A DNA stretch of 64,000 nt from assembly GCA_021798915.1 (NCBI GenBank), contig JAJZBM010000001.1, positions 124,001-188,000 of the forward strand. Direction: 5' to 3'. Both the position numbers and the translations under genes were made by a program. The notes under the pieces were generated by a model. That model was not told the DNA's origin and searched no databases. It saw only the letters and a list, made by a program, of their open reading frames with translations. Below, in pieces: positions 38,105 through 48,560 of this stretch; position 1 is the stretch's first letter; each line of letters begins with the position of its first letter. Source of the DNA: Pseudomonadota bacterium. Its GTDB lineage: Bacteria > Pseudomonadota > Alphaproteobacteria > Acetobacterales > Acetobacteraceae.

Positions 38105-39397
38105 ATGGCGCGGGTGGAAAAGGCGTGGACGGAACAGGCGGCGCGGGAGGTTTTGCGGGCGGTGTTCGATGCCGCCGTCGCCAGCGCCGACCCGCGCCGC
38201 GTGCTCGCCGCCCACCTCCCGGCGCCGCCGCGCGGCCGGGTGGTGGTGGTCGGGGCCGGCAAATCGGCGGCGGTGATGGCGCAGGCGGTGGAGACGGCCT
38301 GGCCGGAAGTGCCGCTTTCCGGCCTCGTCGTCACCCGCTACGGCCATGCCGTGCCGACCCGAAGGATCGAGGTCGTCGAGGCCGCCCATCCGGTGCCGGA
38401 TGCCGCCGGCGAGGCCGCCGCCCGGCGCATCCTCGGCCTGGTGCAAGGCTTGCGGCCGGAGGATCTGGTGCTGGCGCTGATTTCGGGCGGCGGGTCGGCG
38501 CTGCTCGCGCTGCCGGCGCCGGGGGTGACGCTGGCCGATAAACAGGCGATCAACCGCGCGCTCCTCGCCTCCGGCGCGACGATCGGCGAAATGAACACGG
38601 TGCGCAAGCATCTCTCGGCGATCAAGGGCGGACGTCTTGCCGCCAGCGCGCGTCCGGCGCCGCTGGTCACGCTCGCGATCAGCGACGTCCCCGGCGACGA
38701 TCCGGCGGTCATCGCCTCTGGCCCGACCGTCCCCGACCCCTCCACCACCGAGGACGCCCGCGCCATCCTCGCCCGCTACCGCATCACCCCGCCGCCCGGC
38801 GTCGCCGCCCATCTCGCCGGCGCCGACGCCGAGACGCCCAAGTCCGGCGCGCTGCCCGACGCCACCTTCCAGCTCATCGCAACGCCAGCCCTCGCCCTTG
38901 CCGCCGCCGCCGCGCGGGCCCGCGAAGCCGGGCTCGCGCCGCTCATCCTCGGCGATGCGCTGGAGGGTGAAAGCCGTGAGCTCGGCACCGTGCTCGCCGG
39001 CATCGCGACCAGTGTCCGCCGCCATGGTCAGCCGCTGGCGCGGCCGGCGCTGCTGCTCTCGGGTGGGGAGACGACGGTGACGCTTGCCGCCGATGCCGCC
39101 CCGGGGCGCGGCGGGCGCAATACCGAATGCCTGCTCGGCCTTGCCGTCGCGCTGGCGGGGGCGCCGGGTATTTTCGCCCTCGCCGGCGACACCGACGGCA
39201 TCGACGGCACCGAGGACGCGGCCGGCGCGATCCTCACCCCCGACACGCTCGCCCGCGCCCGTGCCCACGGCCTCGACCCGCGCGCCATGCTCGCCGCCCA
39301 TGACAGTTACGGGTTATTCGCCGCCCTCGGCGATCTCGTCGTCACCGGGCCGACGCTGACCAATGTCAACGATATCCGCGCGATCCTGATCGCATGA
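38105..39397 (+). CDS. Glycerate 2-kinase (MOFRL family)
   Basis: A 430-residue type-2 glycerate kinase that makes 2-phosphoglycerate from glycerate. Features are the N-terminal VVGAGKSAAVMAQA segment, LALISGGGSALLALPAPG, NTVRKHLSAIKGGRLA and the C-terminal MOFRL motif region (GGRNTECLLGLAVAL, FALAGDTDGIDGTEDAAG). Pyruvate kinase follows after 19 bases, so glycerate carbon can be led to pyruvate. Confidence 0.95.
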   Translation: MARVEKAWTEQAAREVLRAVFDAAVASADPRRVLAAHLPAPPRGRVVVVGAGKSAAVMAQAVETAWPEVPLSGLVVTRYGHAVPTRRIEVVEAAHPVPDAAGEAAARRILGLVQGLRPEDLVLALISGGGSALLALPAPGVTLADKQAINRALLASGATIGEMNTVRKHLSAIKGGRLAASARPAPLVTLAISDVPGDDPAVIASGPTVPDPSTTEDARAILARYRITPPPGVAAHLAGADAETPKSGALPDATFQLIATPALALAAAAARAREAGLAPLILGDALEGESRELGTVLAGIATSVRRHGQPLARPALLLSGGETTVTLAADAAPGRGGRNTECLLGLAVALAGAPGIFALAGDTDGIDGTEDAAGAILTPDTLARARAHGLDPRAMLAAHDSYGLFAALGDLVVTGPTLTNVNDIRAILIA

Positions 39398-39416
39398 CGG
39401 GAAGGCCACAGACCCG

Positions 39417-40856
39417 ATGAATTCGCAGTCCCACCCCCATCTCCGCCGCCACCGCCGCACCAAGATCATCGCCACCATCGGCCCGGCGAGTTCGACGCCG
39501 GAGGTTCTGGCGCGGCTGTTCCAGGCCGGGGCAGACGTGTTCCGGCTCAATTTCTCGCACGGCACGCATGAGGACCACGCCGCACGGATCCAGGCGATCC
39601 GCGCCCTGGAAGCGGAATTCGGGCGGCCGATCGGCATTCTCGCCGATGTCCAGGGGCCGAAGCTCCGGGTCGGGCGGTTCGGCGGCGGGCGCGTGCATCT
39701 CCAGACCGGGCAGCCATTCCGCCTCGACCTCAATCCGACGCCGGGCAATTCGCGCCGCGTCGAATTGCCGCACCCGGAAATCATCGAAGCCGCGCGGATC
39801 GGCACCATGCTCCTGCTCGACGACGGCAAATTGCGTCTCCGCGTCACCCATCGGCGCGACGACCATCTCGAAACCGAAATCGTGGTCGGCGGGCCGCTCT
39901 CCGACCGCAAGGGCGTCAATGTCCCCGATATCGTGCTGCCGATCCCGGCGCTGACCGAAAAAGACCGCGCCGATCTCGCCTTCGCCCTCGATCACGGCGC
40001 CGATTGCATCGGCCTCTCTTTCGTCCAGCGCCCCGAGGATGTCGCCGAGGCGCGCGAGATCGCCGGCGGGCGCGCCTGGATCATGACCAAGCTCGAAAAA
40101 CCGCAGGCGCTCGACAATCTCGATGCCATCCTCGCACTCTCGGACGCGGTGATGGTGGCGCGCGGCGATCTCGGTGTCGAATTGCCGCCCGAGGAGGTGC
40201 CGCTCGCGCAAAAGCGCATCATCAGCGCCGCGCGCGCCCTCGGCCGCCCGGTGGTGGTCGCGACACAGATGCTGGAGAGCATGATCAACGCCCCGGCGCC
40301 GACCCGCGCCGAGGCCTCCGACGTCGCGACCGCGGTGTTCGAGGGGGCGGACGCGGTGATGCTGTCGGCCGAGACCGCGGCCGGGCAATACCCGTTCGAG
40401 GCGGTCAACATCATGGATCGCATCGTCGCCCGCGTCGAGCGCGATCCCGGCTGGCGCGCGACCACCGAAGCCGCGCGCCCGGCGCCGGAGCCTTCCTCCG
40501 CCGACGCCATCGCCGCCGCCGCCCGCGGGGTTGCCCATACCATCGCGGCGAAAGCCATCGCCGCCTTCACCTCCTCGGGCAGCACCGCGCTCCGCGTCGC
40601 CCGCGAGCGGCCGGATTGCCCGGTGATCGGCCTGACCCCGGATGTCGCGACGGCGCGGCGGATGGCCTTCACCTGGGGGGTGCATGCGCTGATCACGCCA
40701 CTCACCCACTCCATGACCGAGACCGTTTCGCGCGCCGTCCGCCTCGCGCAGCAGGAGGGATTTGCGAACCCGGGCGAGGAGATCGTGGTCGTCGCCGGCG
40801 TGCCCTTCGGCAAGCCCGGCACCACCAACGCGCTCCGCGTCGCCAGTATCAAATAA
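39417..40856 (+). CDS. pyk: Pyruvate kinase
   Basis: A 479-residue enzyme that transfers phosphate from PEP to ADP. Family motifs include RTKIIATIGPASS at the N-terminus, FRLNFSHGTHEDH, the catalytic Lys in IMTKLEKPQALDNLDAI, MVARGDLGVELPPEEVP, and the C-terminal fold with FTSSGSTALRVARERPDCPV. It forms an operon with glycerate kinase upstream. Its stop codon lies within the first copy of a 13-base tandem repeat. Confidence 0.97.
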   Translation: MNSQSHPHLRRHRRTKIIATIGPASSTPEVLARLFQAGADVFRLNFSHGTHEDHAARIQAIRALEAEFGRPIGILADVQGPKLRVGRFGGGRVHLQTGQPFRLDLNPTPGNSRRVELPHPEIIEAARIGTMLLLDDGKLRLRVTHRRDDHLETEIVVGGPLSDRKGVNVPDIVLPIPALTEKDRADLAFALDHGADCIGLSFVQRPEDVAEAREIAGGRAWIMTKLEKPQALDNLDAILALSDAVMVARGDLGVELPPEEVPLAQKRIISAARALGRPVVVATQMLESMINAPAPTRAEASDVATAVFEGADAVMLSAETAAGQYPFEAVNIMDRIVARVERDPGWRATTEAARPAPEPSSADAIAAAARGVAHTIAAKAIAAFTSSGSTALRVARERPDCPVIGLTPDVATARRMAFTWGVHALITPLTHSMTETVSRAVRLAQQEGFANPGEEIVVVAGVPFGKPGTTNALRVASIK

Positions 40857-40886
40857 CCCCATCAAATAACCCCATCAAATAACCCC
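40848..40886. repeat. 13-bp tandem repeat, three exact copies, at the pyk stop
   Basis: ATCAAATAACCCC occurs three times without change (40848-40860, 40861-40873, 40874-40886). The first copy contains the pyk stop TAA (40854-40856). Because 13 is one more than a multiple of three, the three TAA triplets fall in all three forward frames. Confidence 0.95.
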
Positions 40887-40972
40887 GCCGATTTGGCCGC
40901 AAGAATCGGGGTGCGACACGGCGCGGGCGCCGGCAGACTGGTCGGCGAAACGCAACCGAGGCGCCGAGAGAG

Positions 40973-42052
40973 ATGAGACCCGCGACGCAAACCCAAGCCG
41001 TCCTCGAAGATCCGCGCTGGGCGCAAATCGCCGCGCGTGACCCGGCCGCCGACGGCGCCTTCGTCTATGGCGTCACCACCACCGGCGTCTATTGCCGGCC
41101 GAGTTGTCCGGCGCGGCGCGCCAAGCCCGACCATGTCCGCTTCTTCGCGACCCCGGCGCAAGCAGCGCAGGCCGGATTTCGCCCCTGCCGCCGCTGCCGG
41201 CCCGAGACGCCCACGGCGACCCGCCACGCGGCCGGGATCGAAGCCGCCTGCCGCTTGATCGCGACCGCCGAGGAGCCGCCTTCTCTCGATGCCCTCGCCG
41301 CTTGCGCCGGTCTCAGCCGGTTTCATTTCCATCGCGTCTTCAAAGCGGCGACCGGGCTCACGCCGAAAGCCTACGCCGCCGGGCTCCGTGCCGGGCGCGC
41401 CCGCGCCGCCCTCGCCGCGGGTGCGCCGGTGACGGCGGCGCTCTATGAGTCCGGTTTCGGCGCCAGCAGCCGCTTCTATGCCGAGGCTTCGGGCCGGCTC
41501 GGCATGGCGCCGCGGGCCTGGCGCGACGGCGGCACCGGCGCGCGCCTCCGCTTCGCGCTCGGCGAGACCAGTCTCGGCGCGATCCTGGTCGCCGCGACCG
41601 AGAAAGGCATCGCCGCGATCGAGCTCGGCGACGACGCGGAGACCCTGCTCGTGCGCTTTCAGGCCCGCTTTCCCGAAGCCACGCTGATCGGCGGTGATGC
41701 GGATTTCGAGCGCCTGGTCGCGCGCGTCGTCGCGCTGGTCGAGCAACCGGGGGCGGCCGCCGATCTCCCGCTCGACATCAGGGGCACGGCGTTTCAGGAG
41801 CGCGTCTGGCGGGCACTCCGTCGCATCGCGCCGGGCGAGACGATCTCCTATGCGGCGCTCGCCGAGCGCATCGGGGCCAAGGGGGCGGCGCGCGCCGTGG
41901 CCTCGGCGTGCGCAGCGAACCGGCTCGCCGTCGCCATCCCCTGCCACCGCGTGGTGCGCGGCGACGGCGCGGTTTCCGGCTATGCCTGGGGGGTTGAGCG
42001 CAAGCGCGCCCTGCTGGCGCGCGAGGCAAACGGGGTCAAAAACAAGGCTTGA
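40973..42052 (+). CDS. ada: Ada methyltransferase / transcriptional regulator
   Basis: A 359-residue protein that repairs alkylated DNA and activates its own regulon. The zinc site is Cys41, Cys45, Cys72, Cys75 in GVYCRPSCPARRA and RPCRRCRPE. An AraC-type helix-turn-helix follows (LDALAACAGLSRFHFHRVFKAATG). The C-terminal methyltransferase has nucleophile Cys324 in AIPCHRVVRGDG. All parts are present, so it is a complete Ada. The 116-base gap upstream holds the tandem repeat. Confidence 0.96.
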   Translation: MRPATQTQAVLEDPRWAQIAARDPAADGAFVYGVTTTGVYCRPSCPARRAKPDHVRFFATPAQAAQAGFRPCRRCRPETPTATRHAAGIEAACRLIATAEEPPSLDALAACAGLSRFHFHRVFKAATGLTPKAYAAGLRAGRARAALAAGAPVTAALYESGFGASSRFYAEASGRLGMAPRAWRDGGTGARLRFALGETSLGAILVAATEKGIAAIELGDDAETLLVRFQARFPEATLIGGDADFERLVARVVALVEQPGAAADLPLDIRGTAFQERVWRALRRIAPGETISYAALAERIGAKGAARAVASACAANRLAVAIPCHRVVRGDGAVSGYAWGVERKRALLAREANGVKNKA

Positions 42053-42172
42053 CCCAAGGAGACGTTTTCATCTAATGCGTTAGAAGCCGTTCCTTATCAA
42101 ATTTGTCAGCCGTGCGCGACAATGCGGGCGCGCGGGCATTGGGGGCGGGTCACTGCGGGGGAAGTTGCCCGG

Positions 42173-43417
42173 ATGTTGGTTCGTGCCTGCTTTCGCCGTC
42201 CCTCCCGGCGGCCTCTTTCCGCCGCCGCGCGACGGGGGAAGAGCGCCCTGGTCCGCGCGGCATTGCTGCTGCTCCCCGTTCTCCTCGCCGCTTGCGCCGG
42301 TCATTCCCCGATGAACGCGCAGCAGGAAGCGGCCCGCTTCGCCGCCGAGGCGCGCCGCAACTATCCGCCGCCGGGCCCGCCAGGCGACCCCTGGGGCCCT
42401 TACATCACCGAGGCGTCGCAGCGTTTCGATGTGCCGGATCGCTGGATCCGCGCGGTCATGAAGGTCGAATCGGGCGGGCATGAATTCCTTGCCGGCCGGC
42501 CGATCACCTCGCCGGTCGGGGCGATGGGGCTGATGCAGCTGATGCCGGCGACGTACGAGGAAATGCGCGCCGAAAACCATCTCGGCGAAGATCCCTATGA
42601 TCCGCACAACAACATCCTCGCCGGCGCGGCCTATCTTCGGGCGATGTATGACCTCTACGGCATTCCCGCCTTCCTCGCCGCCTATAATGCCGGGCCGCAC
42701 CGGCTCGATTCCTACCTCGCCGGGACTTCGCCGCTGCCCGATGAGGCGCGGCGCTATGTCGCGATGATCGCCCCGGCGATCGCCGGCACCTATCCGGCAC
42801 GGCGATCGCCGGCCGAGCAGCTCGCCTATAACCGGATTCCGGATGTCGTCCCGCCGGGGCGGCGCGGCAGCAGCCACGCGCTGTTCGCTTGGAATCGTTC
42901 GCCGCCGCCGTCGCAACAACCAGCGCCCCCGCGGTCGCTCGCCGCGCCGGGGCAGGTCGCCAGCCGCTCGCTGATCGCGCCGGTCACGGTCGCACCCGTC
43001 ACTGCCGCGCCATTGCCGCCGATTCCGCCGCCAGCCCATTCCAATCTCGCCGCTGGCGAATTCGCCGCCGCCGCCCCGGCGAGCGGCGGGCATGGCGGCG
43101 CGGGCTTTCACCTGATCTCCCAGGCCGTCGCCGAGCCGCTGCCGACGCGGCGGGACGAGGTGGCCGGACATGAATGGGCGATCCAGGTCGGCGCCTTCGC
43201 CAGTGCCGCGCAAGCCCACAGCGCCGCCCTCGCCGCGCGTGACGCCGCCCATCTCGCCGCCGGCCAGCCGCTGGTCGGCATGGTGCAGCAGGCACGGGCG
43301 CGGCTTTATCGCGCCCGGCTCACCGGGCTGTCGCGTGCCGGCGCGATCGATGCCTGCGAGCGCCTGGCGCGCAGCCACACGTCCTGCCTCGTGCTCTCGC
43401 CGGAAGCCCAATCCTGA
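42173..43417 (+). CDS. Lytic transglycosylase lipoprotein with SPOR domain
   Basis: A protein of about 414 residues. It has a lipoprotein signal with lipobox LLAAC, then an SLT domain (WIRAVMKVESGGHEFLAG with the catalytic Glu, SPVGAMGLMQLMPATYEEM, PHNNILAGAAYLRAMYD, AAYNAGPHR), a Pro/Ala-rich linker, and a C-terminal SPOR domain (EWAIQVGAFASAAQAHSAAL), which binds denuded peptidoglycan at division sites. The start at 42173 has GGGGGAAG upstream; an ATG at 42122 has none. Envelope location is inferred from the lipobox. Confidence 0.9.
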   Translation: MLVRACFRRPSRRPLSAAARRGKSALVRAALLLLPVLLAACAGHSPMNAQQEAARFAAEARRNYPPPGPPGDPWGPYITEASQRFDVPDRWIRAVMKVESGGHEFLAGRPITSPVGAMGLMQLMPATYEEMRAENHLGEDPYDPHNNILAGAAYLRAMYDLYGIPAFLAAYNAGPHRLDSYLAGTSPLPDEARRYVAMIAPAIAGTYPARRSPAEQLAYNRIPDVVPPGRRGSSHALFAWNRSPPPSQQPAPPRSLAAPGQVASRSLIAPVTVAPVTAAPLPPIPPPAHSNLAAGEFAAAAPASGGHGGAGFHLISQAVAEPLPTRRDEVAGHEWAIQVGAFASAAQAHSAALAARDAAHLAAGQPLVGMVQQARARLYRARLTGLSRAGAIDACERLARSHTSCLVLSPEAQS

Positions 43418-43581
43418 CCCGTGCCCACCTGACCGCGCCAATCTGACCACGCCCATCTGGGCGAACTTGGCGCGAACACTTTCCCGGGAAATGTCGCGCC
43501 GGCCATTGCCGTGTGCGGCGCGAACGGGCATGCCGGGTTTTTTCATCCCTGTAGTCCCATCCCTGTAACCGAGGTGTCCGC

Positions 43582-44247
43582 ATGGCGTTCTGGTCCGCGG
43601 CGAGCCACAGCCTGCTTCTCGCCTTCCCGGCGCTGTTCTCGATCGTCAACCCGATCGGCGGCGCGCTGATCTTCCGCGAGGCGACCGCCGAACGCAGCCC
43701 CGCGGAGCGTGCCTGGATCGCAGGAAGGATCGCAATCTACTCCACCCTGGTGATGCTGGGCTCGCTCCTGGCCGGCACCTTCATCCTCAATTTCTTCGGC
43801 ATTACCCTGGCCGCGCTCCGCATCGCCGGCGGGCTGGTGATCGCCGTCAAGGCCTGGGAGCTGCTTTCCGGGCCCGAGCACAAGGCGCGGCCGGCCGAAC
43901 GGGCCGAAGCTCCCGAGGGGGAAGCGGCGGCGATCGCCTTTTTTCCGCTCACCATGCCGCTCACCGCGGGGCCAGGGGCGATCTCGGTCGCGATCGCCCT
44001 CGCCTCCGAGCGGCCGCATGAGGGGGTCGCGGTCGGCGGGTTCTTTCTCGGCGTCTCACTCGCCGCCTGTGCCTTGTCGGTGGTGATCTGGGTCATGTAT
44101 CGCTCCGCCGACCGGCTGATCGGGTTTCTCGGCCCGACCGGGGTCGCGACGCTCAGCCGCCTGATCGCCTTCGTGCTGCTCTGCATCGGAACACAGATCA
44201 CCATCGACGGCGTGCAGGCGACCTTGAAGCCGGTGTTCGCGTCTTAG
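43582..44247 (+). CDS. MarC-family integral membrane protein
   Basis: A 221-residue membrane protein with about six hydrophobic helices. The signature FSIVNPIGGALIF occurs near the N-terminus, FFPLTMPLTAGPGAISVAI in the middle and RLIAFVLLCIGTQI near the end. This is the MarC (UPF0056) family, whose function is not established; an early link to antibiotic resistance was not confirmed. It follows the transglycosylase by 164 bases. Confidence 0.93.
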   Translation: MAFWSAASHSLLLAFPALFSIVNPIGGALIFREATAERSPAERAWIAGRIAIYSTLVMLGSLLAGTFILNFFGITLAALRIAGGLVIAVKAWELLSGPEHKARPAERAEAPEGEAAAIAFFPLTMPLTAGPGAISVAIALASERPHEGVAVGGFFLGVSLAACALSVVIWVMYRSADRLIGFLGPTGVATLSRLIAFVLLCIGTQITIDGVQATLKPVFAS

Positions 44248-44271
44248 GCGGCCGCCCTCGGTGGGCCCGCG

Positions 44272-45789
44272 CTAATGCGCCGCCATCGCCATGCCGATCG
44301 CGGCGAGATCGGCCTCGGCGGCGCTGCTTTCATAGGCGATCCGTCCGCCCGCCATCACCAGGATGCGATCGGCGAGTTCCTGGATTTCGTCGAGATCCTC
44401 GCTCACCAGCAACACCGCGACGCCATGGTTGCGCGCCTGCATCAGGCGGGCGCGGATGTCGGCCGCTGCGGTGAAATCGAGCCCGAAACAGGGATTGGCG
44501 ACGATCAGAACCCGCACCTCGCCCGAGAGTTCGCGCGCCAATATCGCGCGCTGCACATTGCCCCCCGAAAGTGAGCCGAGCGGGGCATCGGGATCGGGCG
44601 GGCGGATAGCATAGTCAGCGATGCGCAGCCGCGCCGCGGCCCTCATCGCCGTGCGATCGAGCCAGATGCCACGTGCGGCGAGGGGTGGCGCGTCGAAATC
44701 GCGCAGGGCGAGGTTCTCCGCAACCGTCATCCGTGCGACGCCGGCATTGGCGAGCGGTTCCTCCGGCAGGCAGCGCACGCCGTGGCGGCGAATTTCCGCC
44801 CGCGTGAAGCGAAATGGCTGGTCGTCGATGCGGATCGCCCCCGCCGCTGCCCGCCGCTGCCCGGCCAACACCTCGACCAGTTCGCGCTGGCCGTTGCCGG
44901 AGACGCCAGCGATACCGACGATTTCACCGCCGCCGACACTGAGCGAAACCTCGCGCAAAGCGAGCAAGCCATCATCGCGGGTGGCGCAAAGCGCCTGGAT
45001 CGCGAGCCGCGTCGGCTGCCCGCGCGCCGGCTCCCGATCGGCGCGCGCCGGCGCCAGCGTGGTGCCGACCATCATCGCCGCCATCGTTTCCGGTGTGAGA
45101 TCCCGCACCGCGCCGGCGCCGGCAAGCTTTCCCCGCCGCAAGACCGTGACGGCATCGGCGTAGGCGGTGACTTCACGGAATTTATGGGTGATCATCAGCA
45201 CGGTGAGTTTGTTTTCCGCAACGAGGCCGCGAAGAAACCGCAGCACCTCATCCGCCTCCGTCGGTGTCAGAACCGCGGTCGGTTCGTCGAGGATAAGAAA
45301 GCGACAGCCGAGATAGAGAAGTTTGAGAATTTCGACCTTCTGTTTTTGCCCGGCGGCGAGCGTCGAGACGCGGCGATCGAGCGGCACCCGAAACGGCATC
45401 CGCGCCATGAAATCCTCAAGGGCTCGCCGTTCAGCGCGCCAGTTGACGATGGCCGGGATATCGGGCCGTGCCATCACCATGTTTTCCGCGACCGTCATGC
45501 CGCCGACCAGGGTGAAATGCTGATAGACCATGCCGAGGCCAAGGGCGCGCGCGGCCCGTGGCCCGTTGATCACGACCTCGCGGCCATCGAGCAGGACATC
45601 GCCGCGATCGGCGCGGTAGCTCCCGATGATGCATTTGACGAGTGTGCTCTTGCCGGCGCCATTCTCGCCGAGGAGCGCGTGCAGCGTGCCGGCCGGAACG
45701 CGCATGGCGACATCGGCGAGCGCGATATTGGCGCCGAAGCGCTTGCTCATGGCAGCAACTTCGAGCGACGCGGCGCCGGATGCGTTCAT
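44272..45789 (-). CDS. ABC transporter ATP-binding protein (nucleoside/simple-sugar type, duplicated NBD)
   Basis: A 505-residue ATPase with two nucleotide-binding domains in tandem. Domain 1 has Walker [13 protein letters not shown], a degenerate signature with [13 protein letters not shown], and Walker [14 protein letters not shown]. Domain 2 has [14 protein letters not shown] and [14 protein letters not shown]. This doubled form is normal for transporters that use BMP-type binding proteins. It overlaps the biuret-hydrolase-like gene (ATGA) and is the last gene of the operon; the frame stays open upstream to 45921. Confidence 0.94.
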   Translation of the reverse strand: MNASGAASLEVAAMSKRFGANIALADVAMRVPAGTLHALLGENGAGKSTLVKCIIGSYRADRGDVLLDGREVVINGPRAARALGLGMVYQHFTLVGGMTVAENMVMARPDIPAIVNWRAERRALEDFMARMPFRVPLDRRVSTLAAGQKQKVEILKLLYLGCRFLILDEPTAVLTPTEADEVLRFLRGLVAENKLTVLMITHKFREVTAYADAVTVLRRGKLAGAGAVRDLTPETMAAMMVGTTLAPARADREPARGQPTRLAIQALCATRDDGLLALREVSLSVGGGEIVGIAGVSGNGQRELVEVLAGQRRAAAGAIRIDDQPFRFTRAEIRRHGVRCLPEEPLANAGVARMTVAENLALRDFDAPPLAARGIWLDRTAMRAAARLRIADYAIRPPDPDAPLGSLSGGNVQRAILARELSGEVRVLIVANPCFGLDFTAAADIRARLMQARNHGVAVLLVSEDLDEIQELADRILVMAGGRIAYESSAAEADLAAIGMAMAAH

Positions 45790-46493
45790 GACAACGCCGC
45801 GAGCAGGGCGGTGCTGTCGGCAACCGCGCCGAACACGCCGCCCTGCATCGTCACCATCCGGAGCGCCGCGAGATGATTGCCGTGATCGGTCGCGCCGCAA
45901 CCATCGGCGAGGATCAGACATTCGAAGCCACGGTCATTGGCTTCGCGCATCGTCGTATGCACGCAGACATCCGTGGTGATACCGCAGAGAATGAGATTGG
46001 TGAGGCCGCGCGTGCGCAGGATGAGTTCGAGATCGGTCGCGCAGAACGAGCCCTTGCCCGGCTTGTCGATGATCACCTCGCCGGCGATCGGCGCGAGTTC
46101 GGGAATGATCTCCCAGCCCGGCTCGCCGCGCACCAGGATGCGTCCGCAGGGGCCGGGATCGCCGATCCCGGCGCCGATCTTACGCGAACGCCAGCGCTTG
46201 TTCGCCGGCAGATCGGAGAGGTCGGAGCGATGGCCCTCGCGGGTATGAAAAATCGGAAAACCCCGCGCGCGCATCGCGGCGAGCACATTCACGATCGGCG
46301 TGATCGGCGCCCGCGTCAGCGCGAGGTCATAACCCATCATGTCGACATAGCCGCCGATGCCGCAGAAATCGGTCTGCATGTCGATGACGATCAGCGCCGT
46401 CGTCCGCGGAGAGAGTGTGCCGTCATAGGGCCAGGGATAGGGATCGGCGAAGACGGTGGAGAGAGATTTGTTGAGACCACCAAGACCACTCAT
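45786..46493 (-). CDS. biuH: Biuret hydrolase-like isochorismatase-family amidohydrolase
   Basis: A 235-residue cysteine hydrolase. The triad is Asp38 ([21 protein letters not shown] core DMQTDFCG), Lys147 (DKPGKGSF) and Cys177 ([16 protein letters not shown]). From memory, the sequence closely follows the characterised Rhizobium leguminosarum biuret hydrolase, including [37 protein letters not shown] and the MQGGVFG stretch with Gln217. Biuret hydrolase makes allophanate and ammonia. A RutB-like ureidoacrylate role is the main alternative. It lies between the permease and ATPase genes of a transporter operon and faces atzF. Confidence 0.85.
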   Translation of the reverse strand: MSGLGGLNKSLSTVFADPYPWPYDGTLSPRTTALIVIDMQTDFCGIGGYVDMMGYDLALTRAPITPIVNVLAAMRARGFPIFHTREGHRSDLSDLPANKRWRSRKIGAGIGDPGPCGRILVRGEPGWEIIPELAPIAGEVIIDKPGKGSFCATDLELILRTRGLTNLILCGITTDVCVHTTMREANDRGFECLILADGCGATDHGNHLAALRMVTMQGGVFGAVADSTALLAALS

Positions 46494-46512
46494 GATTTCA
46501 TCATGCCTTTCG

Positions 46513-47433
46513 TCAGCGTGTGACGGCGAGTTCCGCGGGCGCGCCGGCGAGCGCGCCGCGCGGCGAGGCGGTCGCGATCATGATCGCGAGCGTCAGCGCA
46601 TAAGGGGCGGCGTTGAAGAGATAGGTGCCCTGATGCACGCCGATCGATTGCAACGCCGGGCCGAGGGCGCCGGCGGCGCCGAACAGGAGGGACGCGAAAA
46701 GACAGGCGAGCGGACGCCAGCGCGCGAAAATCACCAATGCGACGGCGATCAAGCCCTGGCCACTCGAAAGCCCCTCATTCCACGATCCCGGGTAATAGAG
46801 CGAGAGGAAAGCGCCACCGATGCCGGCGAGCGCGCCGCCCGCCATCGTCGCCCAGAGCCGCACCAAAAGCGGCGCATAGCCCATCGCGCGTGCCGCCGCG
46901 CCGCTGTCGCCGGCGGTGCGGAGCACGAGTCCGGGCCGCGTATTGGCAAGTCCCCAGTGCAATACGAAAGCGAGCGCGACGCCGATCAGAAACAGCGGAT
47001 TGATGTCGAGTGCGGCGCGGAGCGGCGCGAAATGGCAGCCGGGGCAGAGAGGAAGCGCGGGCAGCATCGGCGCGCGTGGCTGGATCAGGGGTTTGCCGAA
47101 AAAAAACGCGAGCCCGGTGCCGAGCACCATCAGCGCGATGCCGACCGCGATGTCATTCACCCGCGCAAGACTGCAGAGCCCGGCATGGAGCGCGCCGAGC
47201 AGGGCTCCGACCAGTGCTGCGGCGAGCACACCGAGCCAGGGCGAGCCCGAGAGCAGCGCCGCGCCATAGGCACTCATCGCGCCGCACACCAGGGTGCCTT
47301 CGAGGCCGAGATTGATGCGCCCGGAAAGCTCCGTCAGACACTCGCCGAGGCTGACGAACAAAAACGGTGTGCTCGCGCGAATGGCGCCGCCGAACAGCGC
47401 GAGGGCGACGCCGGCGATACCGAGATCAGCCAT
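46513..47433 (-). CDS. ABC transporter permease (BMP-type, second)
   Basis: A 306-residue membrane protein of the branched-chain/simple-sugar permease family, with about eight hydrophobic helices. Family markers are [23 protein letters not shown] near the N-terminus and [23 protein letters not shown] near the C-terminus. The start at 47433 overlaps the end of the first permease by 8 bases. The ATPase and BMP binding protein are in the same operon. Confidence 0.93.
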   Translation of the reverse strand: MADLGIAGVALALFGGAIRASTPFLFVSLGECLTELSGRINLGLEGTLVCGAMSAYGAALLSGSPWLGVLAAALVGALLGALHAGLCSLARVNDIAVGIALMVLGTGLAFFFGKPLIQPRAPMLPALPLCPGCHFAPLRAALDINPLFLIGVALAFVLHWGLANTRPGLVLRTAGDSGAAARAMGYAPLLVRLWATMAGGALAGIGGAFLSLYYPGSWNEGLSSGQGLIAVALVIFARWRPLACLFASLLFGAAGALGPALQSIGVHQGTYLFNAAPYALTLAIMIATASPRGALAGAPAELAVTR

Positions 47434-48538
47434 CGCGCCGCCCGCCGCGCCAGAGCCGAAGCCGCCCGGAAAACGTCTCGGCGGCGAGCACGGCGATGAA
47501 CACGAAACCCTGCAACACCGCGACCGTCGCGTCCGGCAGATCGAGATGGCGCTGCAACAATCCGTCGCTCGCCGCGATCCCGCCAAGAAGCACGGCGACG
47601 GGGATGATCGCGAACGGGTTATGGCGGGCGAGAAAGGCAACCAGGATACCGCTATAGCCATACCCGGCGGCGAGCGAGGCGGTGGCGCTGCCCTGTACCG
47701 CGGCGACCTCGGTCGCGCCGGCAAGCCCGGCGCAGGCGCCGGCGAGGGCGCAGGCGATCAGGATCAGCCGCCCGACATCGATCCCGACCATCTGCGCGGC
47801 ACGCGGATTGCCGCCATTGATGCCGGTGGCGAAGCCGAAGCTGGTCCGCTGCATCAAAACGCCGGCGCCAATGCAGAGAATGAGCCCGAACGCGAGGCCG
47901 ACATGCACCGATAGCCCCGGAACGTGCCCGAGCATCAGCGCCGGCGAAAGCGGCGTCGTGGAGGGTTTGTTGAGGCTCATGGGATCGCGGAGCGGCCCCT
48001 CGACGAGCTGGTTCAGCACCGCGATGGCGATGGTATTGAGAAGAAGAGAGGAAATCGTTTCGTTGACCCCGCGCCAATGGCGGAGCGCGCCCGGGATCAT
48101 CAGCCAGAGCGCCCCCGCCGCCATGCCGCAGGCGAGCATCAGCGTCTGGGCCATGAGCGCTCCGCCAGCGCTGTCGGCAAAGCCGGCAAGCGCCGGGCCG
48201 ATCACCGCACAAGCGAGGCCGCCGATCACCAGCGCGCCCTCGCCGCCGATGATCATGAGGCCGGCCCGCGCCGGCAGCGCCATGGCGAGACCCGTGAGGA
48301 GCAGCGGCGCGGCTTTCTGCAGCGTGTTCTGCAACGAGAACCAAGTGCCGAAGGCGCCGCGCCAGATCAGCGCCGCCGCAGCCAGCGGATTGACGCCGAA
48401 CGCGGCGATGAACGCACCGAACGCGACCAGCGCCGCGGTCAGCGCGAGCAGCGGCAAGGCCCAGGCCTCGGCGAGGCGGCCGAACCAGCGTCGCCGCGTC
48501 GGCGTCGGTGCGCCGAGTGCCAGGGTGAAGGAAAGCAT
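47426..48538 (-). CDS. ABC transporter permease (BMP-type, first)
   Basis: A 370-residue permease of the same family as the one downstream. Family markers include ALIWRGAFGTWFSLQNTLQKAAPLLLTGLAMALPARAGL (recognised by QKAAPLLLTGLA), INGGNPRAAQMVGIDVG and GYGYSGILVAFLARHNPFAI. It follows the binding protein by 22 bases. With the second permease it would form a heterodimeric channel. Confidence 0.93.
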   Translation of the reverse strand: MLSFTLALGAPTPTRRRWFGRLAEAWALPLLALTAALVAFGAFIAAFGVNPLAAAALIWRGAFGTWFSLQNTLQKAAPLLLTGLAMALPARAGLMIIGGEGALVIGGLACAVIGPALAGFADSAGGALMAQTLMLACGMAAGALWLMIPGALRHWRGVNETISSLLLNTIAIAVLNQLVEGPLRDPMSLNKPSTTPLSPALMLGHVPGLSVHVGLAFGLILCIGAGVLMQRTSFGFATGINGGNPRAAQMVGIDVGRLILIACALAGACAGLAGATEVAAVQGSATASLAAGYGYSGILVAFLARHNPFAIIPVAVLLGGIAASDGLLQRHLDLPDATVAVLQGFVFIAVLAAETFSGRLRLWRGGRRDG

Positions 48539-48560
48539 GCCGGCCCGCGCCCCGCCCCGC

